From NCBI RefSeq assembly GCF_023515955.1, contig NZ_CP097322.1, positions 4,078,501-4,142,500 of the forward strand: a DNA stretch of 64,000 nucleotides, read 5' to 3'. Every line of letters begins with the position of its first letter. The stretch's first letter is position 1. The notes beneath the pieces are model-generated. The model saw only the letters and a program-made list of their open reading frames with translations. It made no database searches and was not told where the DNA came from. The DNA is from Streptomyces sp. RerS4 (GTDB lineage: Bacteria > Actinomycetota > Actinomycetes > Streptomycetales > Streptomycetaceae). Shown in pieces: positions 33,376-42,096 of this stretch. The position numbers were made by a program, and so were the translations under genes.

Positions 33376-33921
33376 TCAGCAGGGGCGGATGTGGTGGACG
33401 GGCGTCCAGGAGGCCGTGCCGGTGTCCTTGGCGACGTTGGACCAGCGTTCGCTGCCGTCCAGGTTGTAGAAGCGGGCCCGGGTGCCGGAGGTCTGGTTGT
33501 TGTTGAAGGTGCCGTCGCCGATGCCGCCGAAGTCGTAGTAGCCGCACCGGTAGTAGTCGTAGTTGACGCCGCGCCCGTCGGTGATGCACAGGTGGCCGTG
33601 GTTGCAGGCCAGGGCCGTGTCGGGGGAGGCCAGGTCGCGGGTTTCGGTGCGGCCCGGGACGGCGAGGGTCATGCTGCCGCCGGCGGTGGTGAGTTTGTTC
33701 GCGGAGACCTGGCGGGCCTGGGGGTCCTTCGCGAGGACGGCGTCGACCTCCCGCTGGAGCTGTCCGGCCTGGCGGTCGGTGAGTCCGGCGGCCCGCGCCT
33801 GTTCGGCATAGGCGATCTGCTGGTCGGTCGGGGTGGCGGTCGAGGCCTGGGCGGACAGGACGGGGCCCGCGACCAGGGCCGCGCTCGCGGCCAGGATCGC
33901 CAGGGTCTTACGCGCTGACAT
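33376..33921 (-). CDS. Secreted protein with cysteine-containing C-terminal domain
   Basis: The 181-residue protein has a clear signal peptide ending near LSAQA. A helical propeptide-like part follows (QIAYAEQARAAGLTDRQAGQLQREVDAVLAKDPQ), then a beta-rich C-terminal domain with CNHGHLCITD, YRCGYYDF and a final Cys. The architecture resembles secreted peptidase-inhibitor (I36-like) proteins of Streptomyces, so a protease-related or structural role is possible. Confidence 0.75.
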   Translation of the reverse strand: MSARKTLAILAASAALVAGPVLSAQASTATPTDQQIAYAEQARAAGLTDRQAGQLQREVDAVLAKDPQARQVSANKLTTAGGSMTLAVPGRTETRDLASPDTALACNHGHLCITDGRGVNYDYYRCGYYDFGGIGDGTFNNNQTSGTRARFYNLDGSERWSNVAKDTGTASWTPVHHIRPC

Positions 33922-34361
33922 GTGGTTCCCCTCTACTTCGGCGACCGGAGGGCCGACCGTCTCGACGGGCGGCCCGGGTGTCGCGGACCATCCTTTCGAA
34001 GGCGGAGCGGCCCATGAAGGGCGGAATCGGTCGTGATGAGGCTTTCTTGCGCTTACCACCCATATCGCCTGGCCCCAACCGCCCCTCCCGTCTCGCACGT
34101 CTGTGCGTGCGCCTCGGTGTAAGGGGCAACGGCCCCGCCCACCTGGCGTGCACGTTCACCCACCCTGCCCCTCCCCACCGCCCCCACCCCACCCGAGTGG
34201 CGCGAAACAGGGCGAACGGGTCAGGAGGCCGCGACGGTCCCCGTGCGGGGGATGGCCGGCAGCACGCCGCCGAGGTCCACTCCGACCCGGCACCCTGTCG
34301 GCCCTGACGACGGACCACGACGCCGACTGCGGCCCCGGGCCCGATCCCGCCTTGGGGCGGG
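33922..34361. other. Intergenic region
   Basis: 440 bases. The left end should hold the promoter of the secreted protein. The right end contains a short hairpin (CCCGCC, TTGG, GGCGGG at 34346-34361) directly after the stop of the next minus-strand gene, which may be its terminator. Otherwise nothing recognisable. Confidence 0.5.
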
Positions 34362-35225
34362 TCAGGACTTCGACCAGACGATGAGTTTGCCGCTGACCAC
34401 CGGGAGGCGGGGGTCCTCGTTCTCGTCGTCGAAGAGGGCCATCGCCACGCTGCCCTTGTCGGTGACGGCGCAGACGGCCGCCCCCTTCGTCAGGCCGCGG
34501 CTCGTCCAGCGGCCGTTTCCCGCCTTCACGGGCCCGAAGCCGGTTCCGGCGGCGGCCCGGCACTCTTCGAACGACTGGGGGCGACCCGGTCGGATCACCC
34601 CCACCTGCCGGCCGGTCACCGATCGCAGTTCCATGGCGTACGGGACGTCTCCGGTGGAGCACAAGGTCGCGTCGGGCCGGTACTCCAGCTCGATGGTCTG
34701 CGTCTGAGTCGCGCTGGGGTCGTCTCCGACGTCCACCTTCACGGTGGTGGACACCCCGGCGTCGAGGTCGACCAGCAGGGTCTCGCCGCATGCCGGCGGG
34801 GCGATGCCCCACCTGCCCTCCTGGACCTGGTAGCCGGCGGGGGCCGTCAGGTCCTGGGGGCCGGGTGCGGCCGGGGTGCCGGTGGACGGTGAGGGGGCGC
34901 CGGGGAGCGGTTTGACGGCCGAACGGGAAGGGGGAGGGGAAGGGGAGGCGGGCGGGGTTGACGGGGTGGTCACCGGCGGGTGGGCGGCGCGGGGCGGGGT
35001 GTCGGGCTTGTTCGCGGTGGCCAGGAGGGTGACCACCGTGCCCATGACCGGGATGACGATGCCGATCACCCACCACGCCCAGCGCGGCGGGTGTCCGGTG
35101 GGAGCGGGCGGCGTCGGCATCGGTGGCGCCGTCGGCATGGGTGGAAGGGGTGGGAGGGGTGGGATGGGTGGGCTGGGTGGAATGCTGCCCGGCTCCGGCG
35201 ACGCCCCCGTACTGCTGTCCCTCAC
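34362..35225 (-). CDS. Proline-rich single-span membrane protein of unknown function
   Basis: The 287-residue protein has a Pro/Met-rich cytoplasmic N-terminus (PPLPPLPPMPTAPPMPTPP), one membrane segment (WWVIGIVIPVMGTVVTLLATA), a Pro/Ser linker and an extracellular domain of about 160 residues (YQVQEGRWGIAPPACGETLLVDLDAG, CRAAAGTGFGPVKAGNGRWTSRGL). No known domain was recognised. GTG 35225 has a GGGGAG site. No regulon operator is nearby. Confidence 0.8.
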   Translation of the reverse strand: MRDSSTGASPEPGSIPPSPPIPPLPPLPPMPTAPPMPTPPAPTGHPPRWAWWVIGIVIPVMGTVVTLLATANKPDTPPRAAHPPVTTPSTPPASPSPPPSRSAVKPLPGAPSPSTGTPAAPGPQDLTAPAGYQVQEGRWGIAPPACGETLLVDLDAGVSTTVKVDVGDDPSATQTQTIELEYRPDATLCSTGDVPYAMELRSVTGRQVGVIRPGRPQSFEECRAAAGTGFGPVKAGNGRWTSRGLTKGAAVCAVTDKGSVAMALFDDENEDPRLPVVSGKLIVWSKS

Positions 35226-35289
35226 GTGCCAACTCCCCTTCAGGTCAACGGATGTGCCGACCTTATCGACGGGGGGAGGGGGTGTGGGC

Positions 35290-36216
35290 TCAGAGGATCG
35301 CCACCGGGGCTACCGGGGTGCCGGTGGCGCCTACGAAGGGTTCCGGCATCGCCGAGAGGAGGAAGGAGTGGCGGGCGGCTTCCGCACAGGCTGTGGACAG
35401 GGCTTCGAGGTTCCAGTTCTGGCCCTGGTGCATGCCCATTTCGACCAGGTCGAGGGCGTGGACCGGCAGCCACAGGTTCTCGATCTCCGGCGGGAAGATC
35501 TCGAAGGTCAGGGTGTCGTTCGCGACCGCCGCCACGTCGCGGGCGTGGAACCACTCCGGGGTGCGGACCGACAGGCCCGGGGACGGGAAGCCGTAGCCGT
35601 GCTTGTCGCCCGCCAGGTAGACCTGCATCTGGCCCGTGCGGACCAGGACGATGTCCCCGGACCGGACCGTGACCCGGCCGAACTCCTCGGCCTCGGCCAG
35701 GTCCTCCGGGGTGACCGCGTGGTCGCCGGGGAGGCGGTCCAGGCCTTTGGCGCGGGCCACGTCCAGCAGGACGCCCCGCGACACGATGGGCGCGGCCTTG
35801 TCGATGCCGCTGAATTCCGAGCGGGAGTGCGCCGTGATGGTGGAGGCCGGGCGGCCGTTGTAGATGCGGCCCGAGTGCGAGACGTGCGTCAGGGCGTCCC
35901 AGTGGGTGGCCGACTGGAGGCCCATCGTCACCGCGTCGTCGCTGCACGCCACCGTGCCGGGCCCGAAGATCTCCTGGTTGATCTGCACCATCGTGTGCAG
36001 CGGGTTGATCCGGCCGGGGATCAGCCCCGCCTGCACCCCGTCCTCCTTCAGGGGGAGCGCCAGGGGGATCCGGCGGCCCGTGCGGATCTCCGCGGCGGCC
36101 GAACGCACCACCTCGTCGGTGATCAGGTTCAGGGTCCCGATCTCGTCGTCGGCGCCCCAGCGGCCCCAGTTGTTGATCCGCTTCGCGATGTCGTGGAACT
36201 CGGGAGGGAGGGTCAC
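35290..36216 (-). CDS. Cyclase/kynurenine-formamidase-like metal hydrolase
   Basis: The 308-residue protein is of the KynB/cyclase family, which hydrolyses amides, esters or ring compounds using a metal bound by a HxGTHxD-type motif. Here the motif reads SATHWDALTHV, which keeps the central T-H-x-D. Also visible are WGRWGADDEIGTLNLIT near the start and the DIVLVRTGQ strand. GTG 36216 lies 71 bp from operator site 3, shared with the divergent dehydrogenase operon. Probable ring-opening or hydrolysis step of the local pathway. Confidence 0.85.
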   Translation of the reverse strand: MTLPPEFHDIAKRINNWGRWGADDEIGTLNLITDEVVRSAAAEIRTGRRIPLALPLKEDGVQAGLIPGRINPLHTMVQINQEIFGPGTVACSDDAVTMGLQSATHWDALTHVSHSGRIYNGRPASTITAHSRSEFSGIDKAAPIVSRGVLLDVARAKGLDRLPGDHAVTPEDLAEAEEFGRVTVRSGDIVLVRTGQMQVYLAGDKHGYGFPSPGLSVRTPEWFHARDVAAVANDTLTFEIFPPEIENLWLPVHALDLVEMGMHQGQNWNLEALSTACAEAARHSFLLSAMPEPFVGATGTPVAPVAIL

Positions 36217-36286
36217 CGGCCATCAGCTCCTTGGGCAAGTAAGGGCAACCAGGTCTTGTGTCAGGGCATCCGACTGGTCATAGAAT

Positions 36287-36301
36287 CTAACGGACCGTCA
36301 G
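36287..36301. promoter_or_regulatory. Operator palindrome (site 3), shared divergent promoter
   Basis: CTAACGGACCGTCAG, one mismatch from the consensus, 23 bp upstream of the short-chain dehydrogenase and 71 bp from the cyclase start. Confidence 0.7.
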
Positions 36302-36323
36302 AAAATGCGGGAAGGGGCCGGAC

Positions 36324-37235
36324 GTGGGGAACTTCTTGGCAGGCAAGGTCGTCGCCGTCACCGGCGCCGGCCGGGGCATCGGGCGGGCGGTGGCACTCGC
36401 CGCCGCCGCCGAGGGAGCCAAGGTCGTCGTCAACGACTACGGCGTGGGGATGGAGGGCAACGAGCCCAGCAGCGAGATCGCCGACGGTGTGGTGAAGGAG
36501 ATCCTCGCGGCCGGCGGGCAGGCCGTCGCCGTCGCCGACGACATCTCCACCATGGCCGGCGGCCAACGCGTCGTCGACACCGCCCTCGCGCGCTACGGAC
36601 GCGTCGACGGCGTCGTCTGCGTCGCCGGCATCCTGCGCGAACGCATGCTCTTCAACATGTCCGAGGAGGAATGGGACCCGGTCCTCGCCACCCACCTCAA
36701 GGGCACCTTCACCGTCTTCCGCGCCGCCTCCGCCGTCATGCGCCGCCAGGGCGGCGGCACCCTCATCGGCTTCACCAGCGGCAACCACACCGGCTCCGTC
36801 GCCCAGGCCAACTACAGCGCCGCCAAGGGCGGGATCATCTCCCTGGTCCGCAGCGCCGCCCTGGGCCTGCACAAATACGGGGTCACCGCCAACGCCGTCG
36901 CGCCGGTCGCCCGTACCCGCATGTCCGCCAACGTGCCGATGGAGCTCAAGGAGATCGGCGAGCCGGAGGACGTCGCCGCGCTCGTGACCTACCTGCTCAG
37001 CGACCGCGCCCACGCCGAGGGCATCACCGGGCAGGTCTACACGATCGCCGGACCCAAGATCGCCGTCTGGGCGCAACCCCGCGAACTGCGCGCCGGCTAC
37101 GCCGAAGGCTCCTGGACCCCCGAGAAGATCGCCGACTTCCTCCCCGGCACCGTCGGCACCGACCCGATGCCGATGCTCGACCGGCTGGAGGCCATGGCCA
37201 AGGCGGCGGCCGCCAAGGACCGCCCCAACGCGTAA
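36324..37235 (+). CDS. Short-chain dehydrogenase/reductase
   Basis: The 303-residue Rossmann enzyme has VTGAGRGIGRAV (NAD(P) binding), the catalytic YSAAKGG (Tyr/Lys) with Ser in FTSGNHTGS, and a C-terminal extension of about 50 residues. The sequence resembles 3-hydroxyacyl-CoA dehydrogenases of the MFE-2/FabG type found in steroid and long-chain catabolism. GTG 36324 begins an operon with an acyl-CoA dehydrogenase and an alcohol dehydrogenase, behind operator site 3. Confidence 0.9.
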   Translation: MGNFLAGKVVAVTGAGRGIGRAVALAAAAEGAKVVVNDYGVGMEGNEPSSEIADGVVKEILAAGGQAVAVADDISTMAGGQRVVDTALARYGRVDGVVCVAGILRERMLFNMSEEEWDPVLATHLKGTFTVFRAASAVMRRQGGGTLIGFTSGNHTGSVAQANYSAAKGGIISLVRSAALGLHKYGVTANAVAPVARTRMSANVPMELKEIGEPEDVAALVTYLLSDRAHAEGITGQVYTIAGPKIAVWAQPRELRAGYAEGSWTPEKIADFLPGTVGTDPMPMLDRLEAMAKAAAAKDRPNA

Positions 37236-37244
37236 GGGGAACCG

Positions 37245-38444
37245 GTGGACTTCAGCTTCGGTACCGAAGCCGAGGAGCTGCGCCCCCGCGCCCGCGCGTG
37301 GCTCGCGCAGCACCTCACAGGCCCCTACGAACGCGCCGTCGGCCTCGGCGGGCCCGGCGGCGAGCACCAGGAGGTCGCCACCCGCCGTGCCTGGGAACGG
37401 GAACTCGGCCGCGGCGGTTGGATCGGCCAGGGCTGGGACGTACCCGCCGGAACGTACGGGCAGCAGCGGCTCTCCCTGACCGGGCAGGTCGTCTGGGCCG
37501 AGGAGTACGCGGCGCTGCGCGCCCCCGGCCGGGTCGGCCACATCGGCGAGAACCTCCTCGCGCCGACGCTGATCGCCTACGGCACCCCGGAGCAGCAGGC
37601 CCGCCACCTCCCCGGCATCGCGCGCGGCGAGGAGCTGTGGTGCCAGGGCTACAGCGAGCCCGACGCCGGATCCGACCTGGCCGGCGTCCGCACCGCCGCC
37701 GTACGGGACCCGTCCGACGGCCTGCCGCGCGTCACCGGGCAGAAGATCTGGACCTCGCTGGCCCGGGACGCCGACTGGTGCTTCGTCCTGGCCCGCACCG
37801 AAGCCGGCTCCCGCCGTCACCGGGGCCTGTCCTTCCTCCTCGTGCCGATGGACCAGCCCGGCCGGATCGAGGTCCGGCCGATCCGCCAGATGTCCGGCAC
37901 GGCCGAGTTCAACGAGGTGTTCTTCGACGGCGCCGTCGCCACCGACGTCGTCGGCGGGGAAGGCAACGGCTGGAGCGTCGCCATGGGCCTGCTCGCCCTC
38001 GAACGGGGCGTGTCCACCCTCGTCCAGCAGATCGGCTTCGCCGCCGAACTGGAACGGGTGATCACCGTCTACGCGACCTCCGCCGCCCCCGATCCGGCCC
38101 TGCGCGACGACCTCGTACGGCAGTGGGCCGAGCTGCGCACCATGCGGTGGAACGCCCTGCGCACGCTCGGCTCCACCGGCGACGCGGCCGCGCCGAGCGT
38201 GGCCAAGCTGCTGTGGGGCCGCTGGCACCGGCGGCTGGGGGAGCTGGCCGTGGCCGTCCGGGGCGCGACGGCTGCGGCCGGGCCGGGCGCGTGGTCGCCG
38301 GACACCCCGTACGAGCTGGGGCTCGACGAGGCGCAGCGGCTGTTCCTGTTCACCCGCGCCGACACCATCTACGGCGGCTCGGACGAGATCCAGCGGAACA
38401 TCATCGCCGAGCGGGTGCTCGGCCTGCCGAAGGAGTCCGGATGA
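37245..38444 (+). CDS. Acyl-CoA dehydrogenase
   Basis: The 399-residue FAD enzyme has the motifs WCQGYSEPDAGSDLAGVRT, VTGQKIWTSLA, FFDGAVATDVVGG and the C-terminal TIYGGSDEIQRNIIAERVLGLP. It sits 9 bp after the short-chain dehydrogenase, and its stop overlaps the next start (ATGA), so the three genes are coupled. It introduces the alpha-beta double bond in a CoA thioester. Specificity unknown. Confidence 0.92.
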   Translation: MDFSFGTEAEELRPRARAWLAQHLTGPYERAVGLGGPGGEHQEVATRRAWERELGRGGWIGQGWDVPAGTYGQQRLSLTGQVVWAEEYAALRAPGRVGHIGENLLAPTLIAYGTPEQQARHLPGIARGEELWCQGYSEPDAGSDLAGVRTAAVRDPSDGLPRVTGQKIWTSLARDADWCFVLARTEAGSRRHRGLSFLLVPMDQPGRIEVRPIRQMSGTAEFNEVFFDGAVATDVVGGEGNGWSVAMGLLALERGVSTLVQQIGFAAELERVITVYATSAAPDPALRDDLVRQWAELRTMRWNALRTLGSTGDAAAPSVAKLLWGRWHRRLGELAVAVRGATAAAGPGAWSPDTPYELGLDEAQRLFLFTRADTIYGGSDEIQRNIIAERVLGLPKESG

Positions 38445-39508
38445 GGGGCGTCGTGTTCGACGGCAAGCAGGCCCAGGTGGTCGCGGACCTGGAGATACGG
38501 GACCCCGGGCCGGGGGAGGTGCTCGTCGCGATCGGCGCGGCCGGGCTGTGTCACAGCGACCTGTCGGTGATGGACGGGACGATCCCGTTCCCGCCGCCGG
38601 TGGTGCTCGGGCACGAGGGCGCGGGGGTCGTGGAGGCGATCGGCGCCGGGGTCACGCACGTGGCGCCGGGGGATCACGTGGCCCTGTCGACCCTCGCGAA
38701 CTGCGGGGCCTGCGCGGACTGCGACCGGGGGCGGCCGACGATGTGCCGCAAGGCGATCGGGATGCCGGGCCGGCCGTTCTCGCGGGGCGGGCAGCCCCTG
38801 TTCCAGTTCGCCTCCAACTCCGCGTTCGCGGAGCGGACCCTCGTCAAGGCCGTGCAGGCGGTGAAGATCGCCGAGGACATCCCGCTGACCTCGGCCGCGC
38901 TCATCGGCTGCGGAGTGCTGACGGGGGTGGGGGCGGTCCTGAACAGGGCCAGGGTGGACCGGGGCGAGACGGTGGTGGTCATCGGCACCGGCGGCATCGG
39001 GCTGAACGTCCTCCAGGGCGCGCGGATCGCGGGGGCGTCCACCATCGTGGCGGTGGACGCGAACCCGGCGAAGGAGGCGGTGGCCCGGCAGTTCGGCGCG
39101 ACCCACTTCGTGGACGCGTCGGCGGTGGCCGACACCTCGGCGGCCGTGCGCGAGATCCTGCCGACGGGCGCGGACCACGCGTTCGAGTGCGTGGGCAACG
39201 TCAAGCTGATCCGGCAGGCCATCGACCTCCTGGACCGGCACGGGCAGGCGATCCTGCTGGGCGTGCCGGGGTTCAAGGAGGAGGCGTCCTTCCTCGTGTC
39301 GTCCATGTACCTCGACAAGACGATCATGGGTTGCCGGTACGGGTCCTCGCGCCCCCAGCGCGACATCGCGCTCTACGCCGAGCTGTACCGGCAGGGGAAG
39401 CTGCTGCTCGACGAACTCGTCACGGAGGTCTACCCGGTGGAGGACTTCGCGAAGGCCGTGGACGACGCCCACCACGGCCGCGTGGCCCGGGGAGTGCTCA
39501 CCTTCTGA
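38441..39508 (+). CDS. Zinc-dependent alcohol dehydrogenase
   Basis: The 355-residue medium-chain dehydrogenase has catalytic zinc ligands in GLCHSDLSVMDG and GHEGAGVVEAIG, four structural-zinc cysteines in CGACADCDRGRPTMC, and the NAD motif GTGGIGLNVLQGARIAG. Relatives use mycothiol, long-chain or cyclic alcohols. As the third gene of the operon it likely oxidises an alcohol intermediate of the same pathway. Confidence 0.92.
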   Translation: MRGVVFDGKQAQVVADLEIRDPGPGEVLVAIGAAGLCHSDLSVMDGTIPFPPPVVLGHEGAGVVEAIGAGVTHVAPGDHVALSTLANCGACADCDRGRPTMCRKAIGMPGRPFSRGGQPLFQFASNSAFAERTLVKAVQAVKIAEDIPLTSAALIGCGVLTGVGAVLNRARVDRGETVVVIGTGGIGLNVLQGARIAGASTIVAVDANPAKEAVARQFGATHFVDASAVADTSAAVREILPTGADHAFECVGNVKLIRQAIDLLDRHGQAILLGVPGFKEEASFLVSSMYLDKTIMGCRYGSSRPQRDIALYAELYRQGKLLLDELVTEVYPVEDFAKAVDDAHHGRVARGVLTF

Positions 39509-39522
39509 CGCGCGCGCGGGTT

Positions 39523-39592
39523 CGGTCGGCCGCCAGTCGGCCGTCGGTCGGCCGTCAGGCGGCCGTCAGTCGGTCGTCAGGCGGCCGAAGCG
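39523..39592. repeat. GGTCGGCCGTC short tandem repeats between convergent genes
   Basis: Six or seven imperfect copies of a roughly 10-11 base unit (GTCGGCCGTC, CAGTCGG, CAGGCGG) fill the gap between the alcohol dehydrogenase and the flavin reductase and run into the 3' end of the latter. Possibly a slippage product or a divided terminator. Confidence 0.6.
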
Positions 39593-40201
39593 CCCCTTGA
39601 AGAACAGCAGCGGTTCCCCCTCGTCCCGCGCGCCCATCGCCTCGACGCGACCGACCACGATCAGGTGGTCGCCGCCGGTGTGGACGGCGTGGACGCGGCA
39701 GTCGATCCAGGCCGGCACGTCGTCGAGCTGCGGCGACCCGGTGGCGGGGGCGGGCCGGTGGCCGACGCCGGCGAACTTGTCGGCCCCACTGACCGCGAAC
39801 GCGCGGCACAGCTCGCCCTGAGCGGCGCCGAGGATGTTCACGCAGAACACCCCGGCGCGGGCGATGCGCGGCCAGGTGGTCGACGTCCGGGCCACCATGA
39901 ACGTGACGAGCGGCGGGTCGAGGGAGAGCGAGGCGAAGGACTGGCAGGCGAAGCCGGCCGGCCCGTTCTCGCCCTCACCGGGCGGGGCGGTGACGATCGT
40001 GACGCCGCTCGCGAAGTTGCCCAGGACCGCCCGGAATTCGGCGGGGCTCACCGGCGCCCGCTCGTCCTCCCGTACGGCCCGCAACTCGGGCCGCGGATGG
40101 GCGTCGATCACCGCCGTATCGGGCTCCGCCCCCGCGGACGTGGGGGAGCCGACCGACCTGAGGTATCGGACGACGGTGGCCGCCATCCCTGCGTGTCCCA
40201 T
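39566..40201 (-). CDS. Flavin reductase-domain protein
   Basis: The 211-residue protein has the flavin reductase-like FMN-binding fold (FRAVLGNFASGVTIVTA, GFACQSFASLSLDPPLVTFMVA, HLIVVGRVEAMG). It supplies reduced flavin to two-component monooxygenases such as HsaA/HsaB-type enzymes; no oxygenase partner is directly adjacent. Starts at 40201 or 40186 (MAATVV) are possible. An operator palindrome lies 18 bp upstream, which ties it to the regulon. Confidence 0.88.
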   Translation of the reverse strand: MGHAGMAATVVRYLRSVGSPTSAGAEPDTAVIDAHPRPELRAVREDERAPVSPAEFRAVLGNFASGVTIVTAPPGEGENGPAGFACQSFASLSLDPPLVTFMVARTSTTWPRIARAGVFCVNILGAAQGELCRAFAVSGADKFAGVGHRPAPATGSPQLDDVPAWIDCRVHAVHTGGDHLIVVGRVEAMGARDEGEPLLFFKGRFGRLTTD

Positions 40202-40218
40202 CACACCGTCGATTGAAG

Positions 40219-40233
40219 CTGACGGATCGTCAG
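40219..40233. promoter_or_regulatory. Operator palindrome (site 4), flavin reductase promoter
   Basis: CTGACGGATCGTCAG, a perfect match to CTGACG-NNN-CGTCAG. Confidence 0.75.
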
Positions 40234-40390
40234 ATGTGAAGGGGTGGGGGACGGGGCGGGGACGGGGGCTCCGTACGGGTGAAACGGGCGGGGCCGGAGG
40301 GGCGTAGGCGAGCGGTGGGAGCGGGGGATGGGCATCGTGGCGGGCGGATTTCGGATCACCGCCGTCCGTCGCAGACCGTAGGAGACGCTC

Positions 40391-41176
40391 ATGCTCGGCA
40401 CCTCGTTCCGTACCGGATCGCCCAACTGGCTGGACCTCGGCACCCCCGACACCGGAGCGGCGGCCGACTTCTACACCCGGGTGTTCGGATGGCACTTCGT
40501 CTCCGCCGGGCCCGACGCCGGCGGGTACGGGTTCTTCCAGCTCGGCGGGAAGACCGTCGCCGCGCTCGGGCCGCTGGACGACGAGGGGGCGACGTCCGCC
40601 TGGACCGTGTACTTCCAGAGCCCCGACATCCAGGCCACCGCCCAGGCCGTGACGGCCGGCGGCGGGCGGGTGCGGGCGGAACCCATGGACGTGATGGGCG
40701 AGGGGTGGCTCGCCCAGTTCACCGACCCGCAGGGCGCGGAGTTCGCGTGCTGGCAGCCCGGGAAGACCGGCGGGCTCCAGGCCACCTCCGAGGACAACAC
40801 CCTCGTCTGGGTCGAGCTCCACGTCCCGGACCCGGAGGTGGCCATCGCCTTCTACGCCAAGCTGTTCGGGTGGCGCTCGCAGGACATGCGGGCCCCCGGG
40901 ATGACGTACCGCGTGATCGGCACCGCCGACGGGGACCTGGAGGACGCCTCCTTCGGCGGCGTCGCCCCGCTGCGCGAGGGCGCCGGCGGCGCGGACGTGC
41001 GCTGGGTGCCGTACTTCAAGGTGCCGGACGTCGACGCCACCGTCTCGGCGGTACGGGACGCCGGCGGGTCGGTGTTGATGCCGGCCGCGGACGTTCCCGA
41101 AGTCGGCCGGATCGGCTGGGTCGCCGATCCGGCCGGGGCGGTGTTCGCGCTGCTCAAGCCGGCGCCGGGGATGTAG
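40391..41176 (+). CDS. VOC-family (glyoxalase/bleomycin resistance fold) protein
   Basis: The 261-residue protein has two tandem VOC modules (NWLDLGTPDTGAAADFYTRVFGWHF and VWVELHVPDPEVAIAFYAKLFGWRS). Such two-module proteins bind a metal and act as dioxygenases, isomerases or resistance proteins; this one resembles Streptomyces hydroxylase/27-kDa antigen CFP30B-type proteins. A TAGGAG site precedes the ATG. A paralogue lies at 55327-56127. No operator palindrome is present. Confidence 0.88.
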   Translation: MLGTSFRTGSPNWLDLGTPDTGAAADFYTRVFGWHFVSAGPDAGGYGFFQLGGKTVAALGPLDDEGATSAWTVYFQSPDIQATAQAVTAGGGRVRAEPMDVMGEGWLAQFTDPQGAEFACWQPGKTGGLQATSEDNTLVWVELHVPDPEVAIAFYAKLFGWRSQDMRAPGMTYRVIGTADGDLEDASFGGVAPLREGAGGADVRWVPYFKVPDVDATVSAVRDAGGSVLMPAADVPEVGRIGWVADPAGAVFALLKPAPGM

Positions 41177-41196
41177 GCCGTGTCTTGCGGGACGGC
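41174..41196 (+). repeat. Solo MITE-like end after the VOC gene
   Basis: TAGGCCGTGTCTTGCGGG starts at the stop codon and resembles the terminus of the 21354-21511 element. Confidence 0.35.
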
Positions 41197-41210
41197 GCCG
41201 GCCCACGCGG

Positions 41211-42011
41211 TCAGCGCCCGAGGTACTTCGGGGTGCGCCGTTCCACGAAGGAGGCCACGCCCTCGTTCGCGTCGACGGTGCCCATGTTGAGTTCCTGGGC
41301 GGCGGCCTCGGCGGCCAGGGCGGCCGTGCGGTCCCCGTCCAGGGAGGCGTTGACCAGTTGCTTCGTCAGGGCGAGGGCGCGGGTGGGGCCCTGGGCGAGC
41401 CGCTCGGCCCAGGCGCGGGCGGTCGTCTCCAGCTCCTCGGCCGGGACCACCCGGTTGACCAGGCCCAGGCGGGCCGCCTCGGCGGCCGGCACGGCGTCCC
41501 CGAAGAACATCAGCTCCTTCGCCTTCTGCGGGCCCACCAGCCTCGGCAGCAGGTACGCGCCCCCACCGTCCGGGACCAGGCCGCGCCGGACGAACACCTC
41601 GATGAACCTCGCCTCCCGCGCCGCCACGACCAGGTCGCAGGCGAGGGCCAGGTGGGCGCCGATGCCGGCGGCCGTTCCGTTGACGGCGGCGATCACCGGC
41701 TTCTCGCAGTCCAGGACGGCCGTGATCAGCCGCTGGGCGCCGAGCCGGATCATCCGGGCGACGTCGCCGACGACCCGCTCGCCCGTCGCGGGCGCCCCGC
41801 GCAGGTCGGCCCCGGCGCAGAAGCCCTTGCCGGTCGCGGTGAGGACGACGGCGCGTACGTCCGGGTCGGCGGAGGCCTCGCCGAGCAGGGTGATCACCCG
41901 CTCGCGCTGCTCTGGGGTGACGGCGTTCATCGCGGCCGGGCGGTTGAGCGTGATCCACGAGACGCCGGCCTCGACGCGGTGCAGGATCTCGTCCGTGGGG
42001 TCCTGGGACAT
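41211..42011 (-). CDS. Enoyl-CoA hydratase/isomerase (crotonase family)
   Basis: The 266-residue protein has the crotonase oxyanion hole (GKGFCAGADLRG) and IAAVNGTAAGIGAHLALACDLVVAA. The usual second catalytic Glu region reads GLVPDGGGAYLLPRLVG, so the usual Glu at this position is replaced by Asp. This suggests an isomerase, hydrolase or another crotonase variant. It follows the NDP-forming acyl-CoA synthetase gene with an 85-bp gap on the same strand. Confidence 0.9.
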   Translation of the reverse strand: MSQDPTDEILHRVEAGVSWITLNRPAAMNAVTPEQRERVITLLGEASADPDVRAVVLTATGKGFCAGADLRGAPATGERVVGDVARMIRLGAQRLITAVLDCEKPVIAAVNGTAAGIGAHLALACDLVVAAREARFIEVFVRRGLVPDGGGAYLLPRLVGPQKAKELMFFGDAVPAAEAARLGLVNRVVPAEELETTARAWAERLAQGPTRALALTKQLVNASLDGDRTAALAAEAAAQELNMGTVDANEGVASFVERRTPKYLGR

Positions 42012-42096
42012 GGCGGTGCTGCTCCTGTTCGTGGGCTTGCGCGAGGCGGCGGGGCGGGGCGGGGCGGGGCGGCGCCGGGTGCTTCAGCGGCACACT

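Noticed and set aside
36305..39508. 1067-codon ORF covering the dehydrogenase operon
   Set aside because: Its first two thirds are a shadow; only the end from 38441 is the real alcohol dehydrogenase in the same frame.
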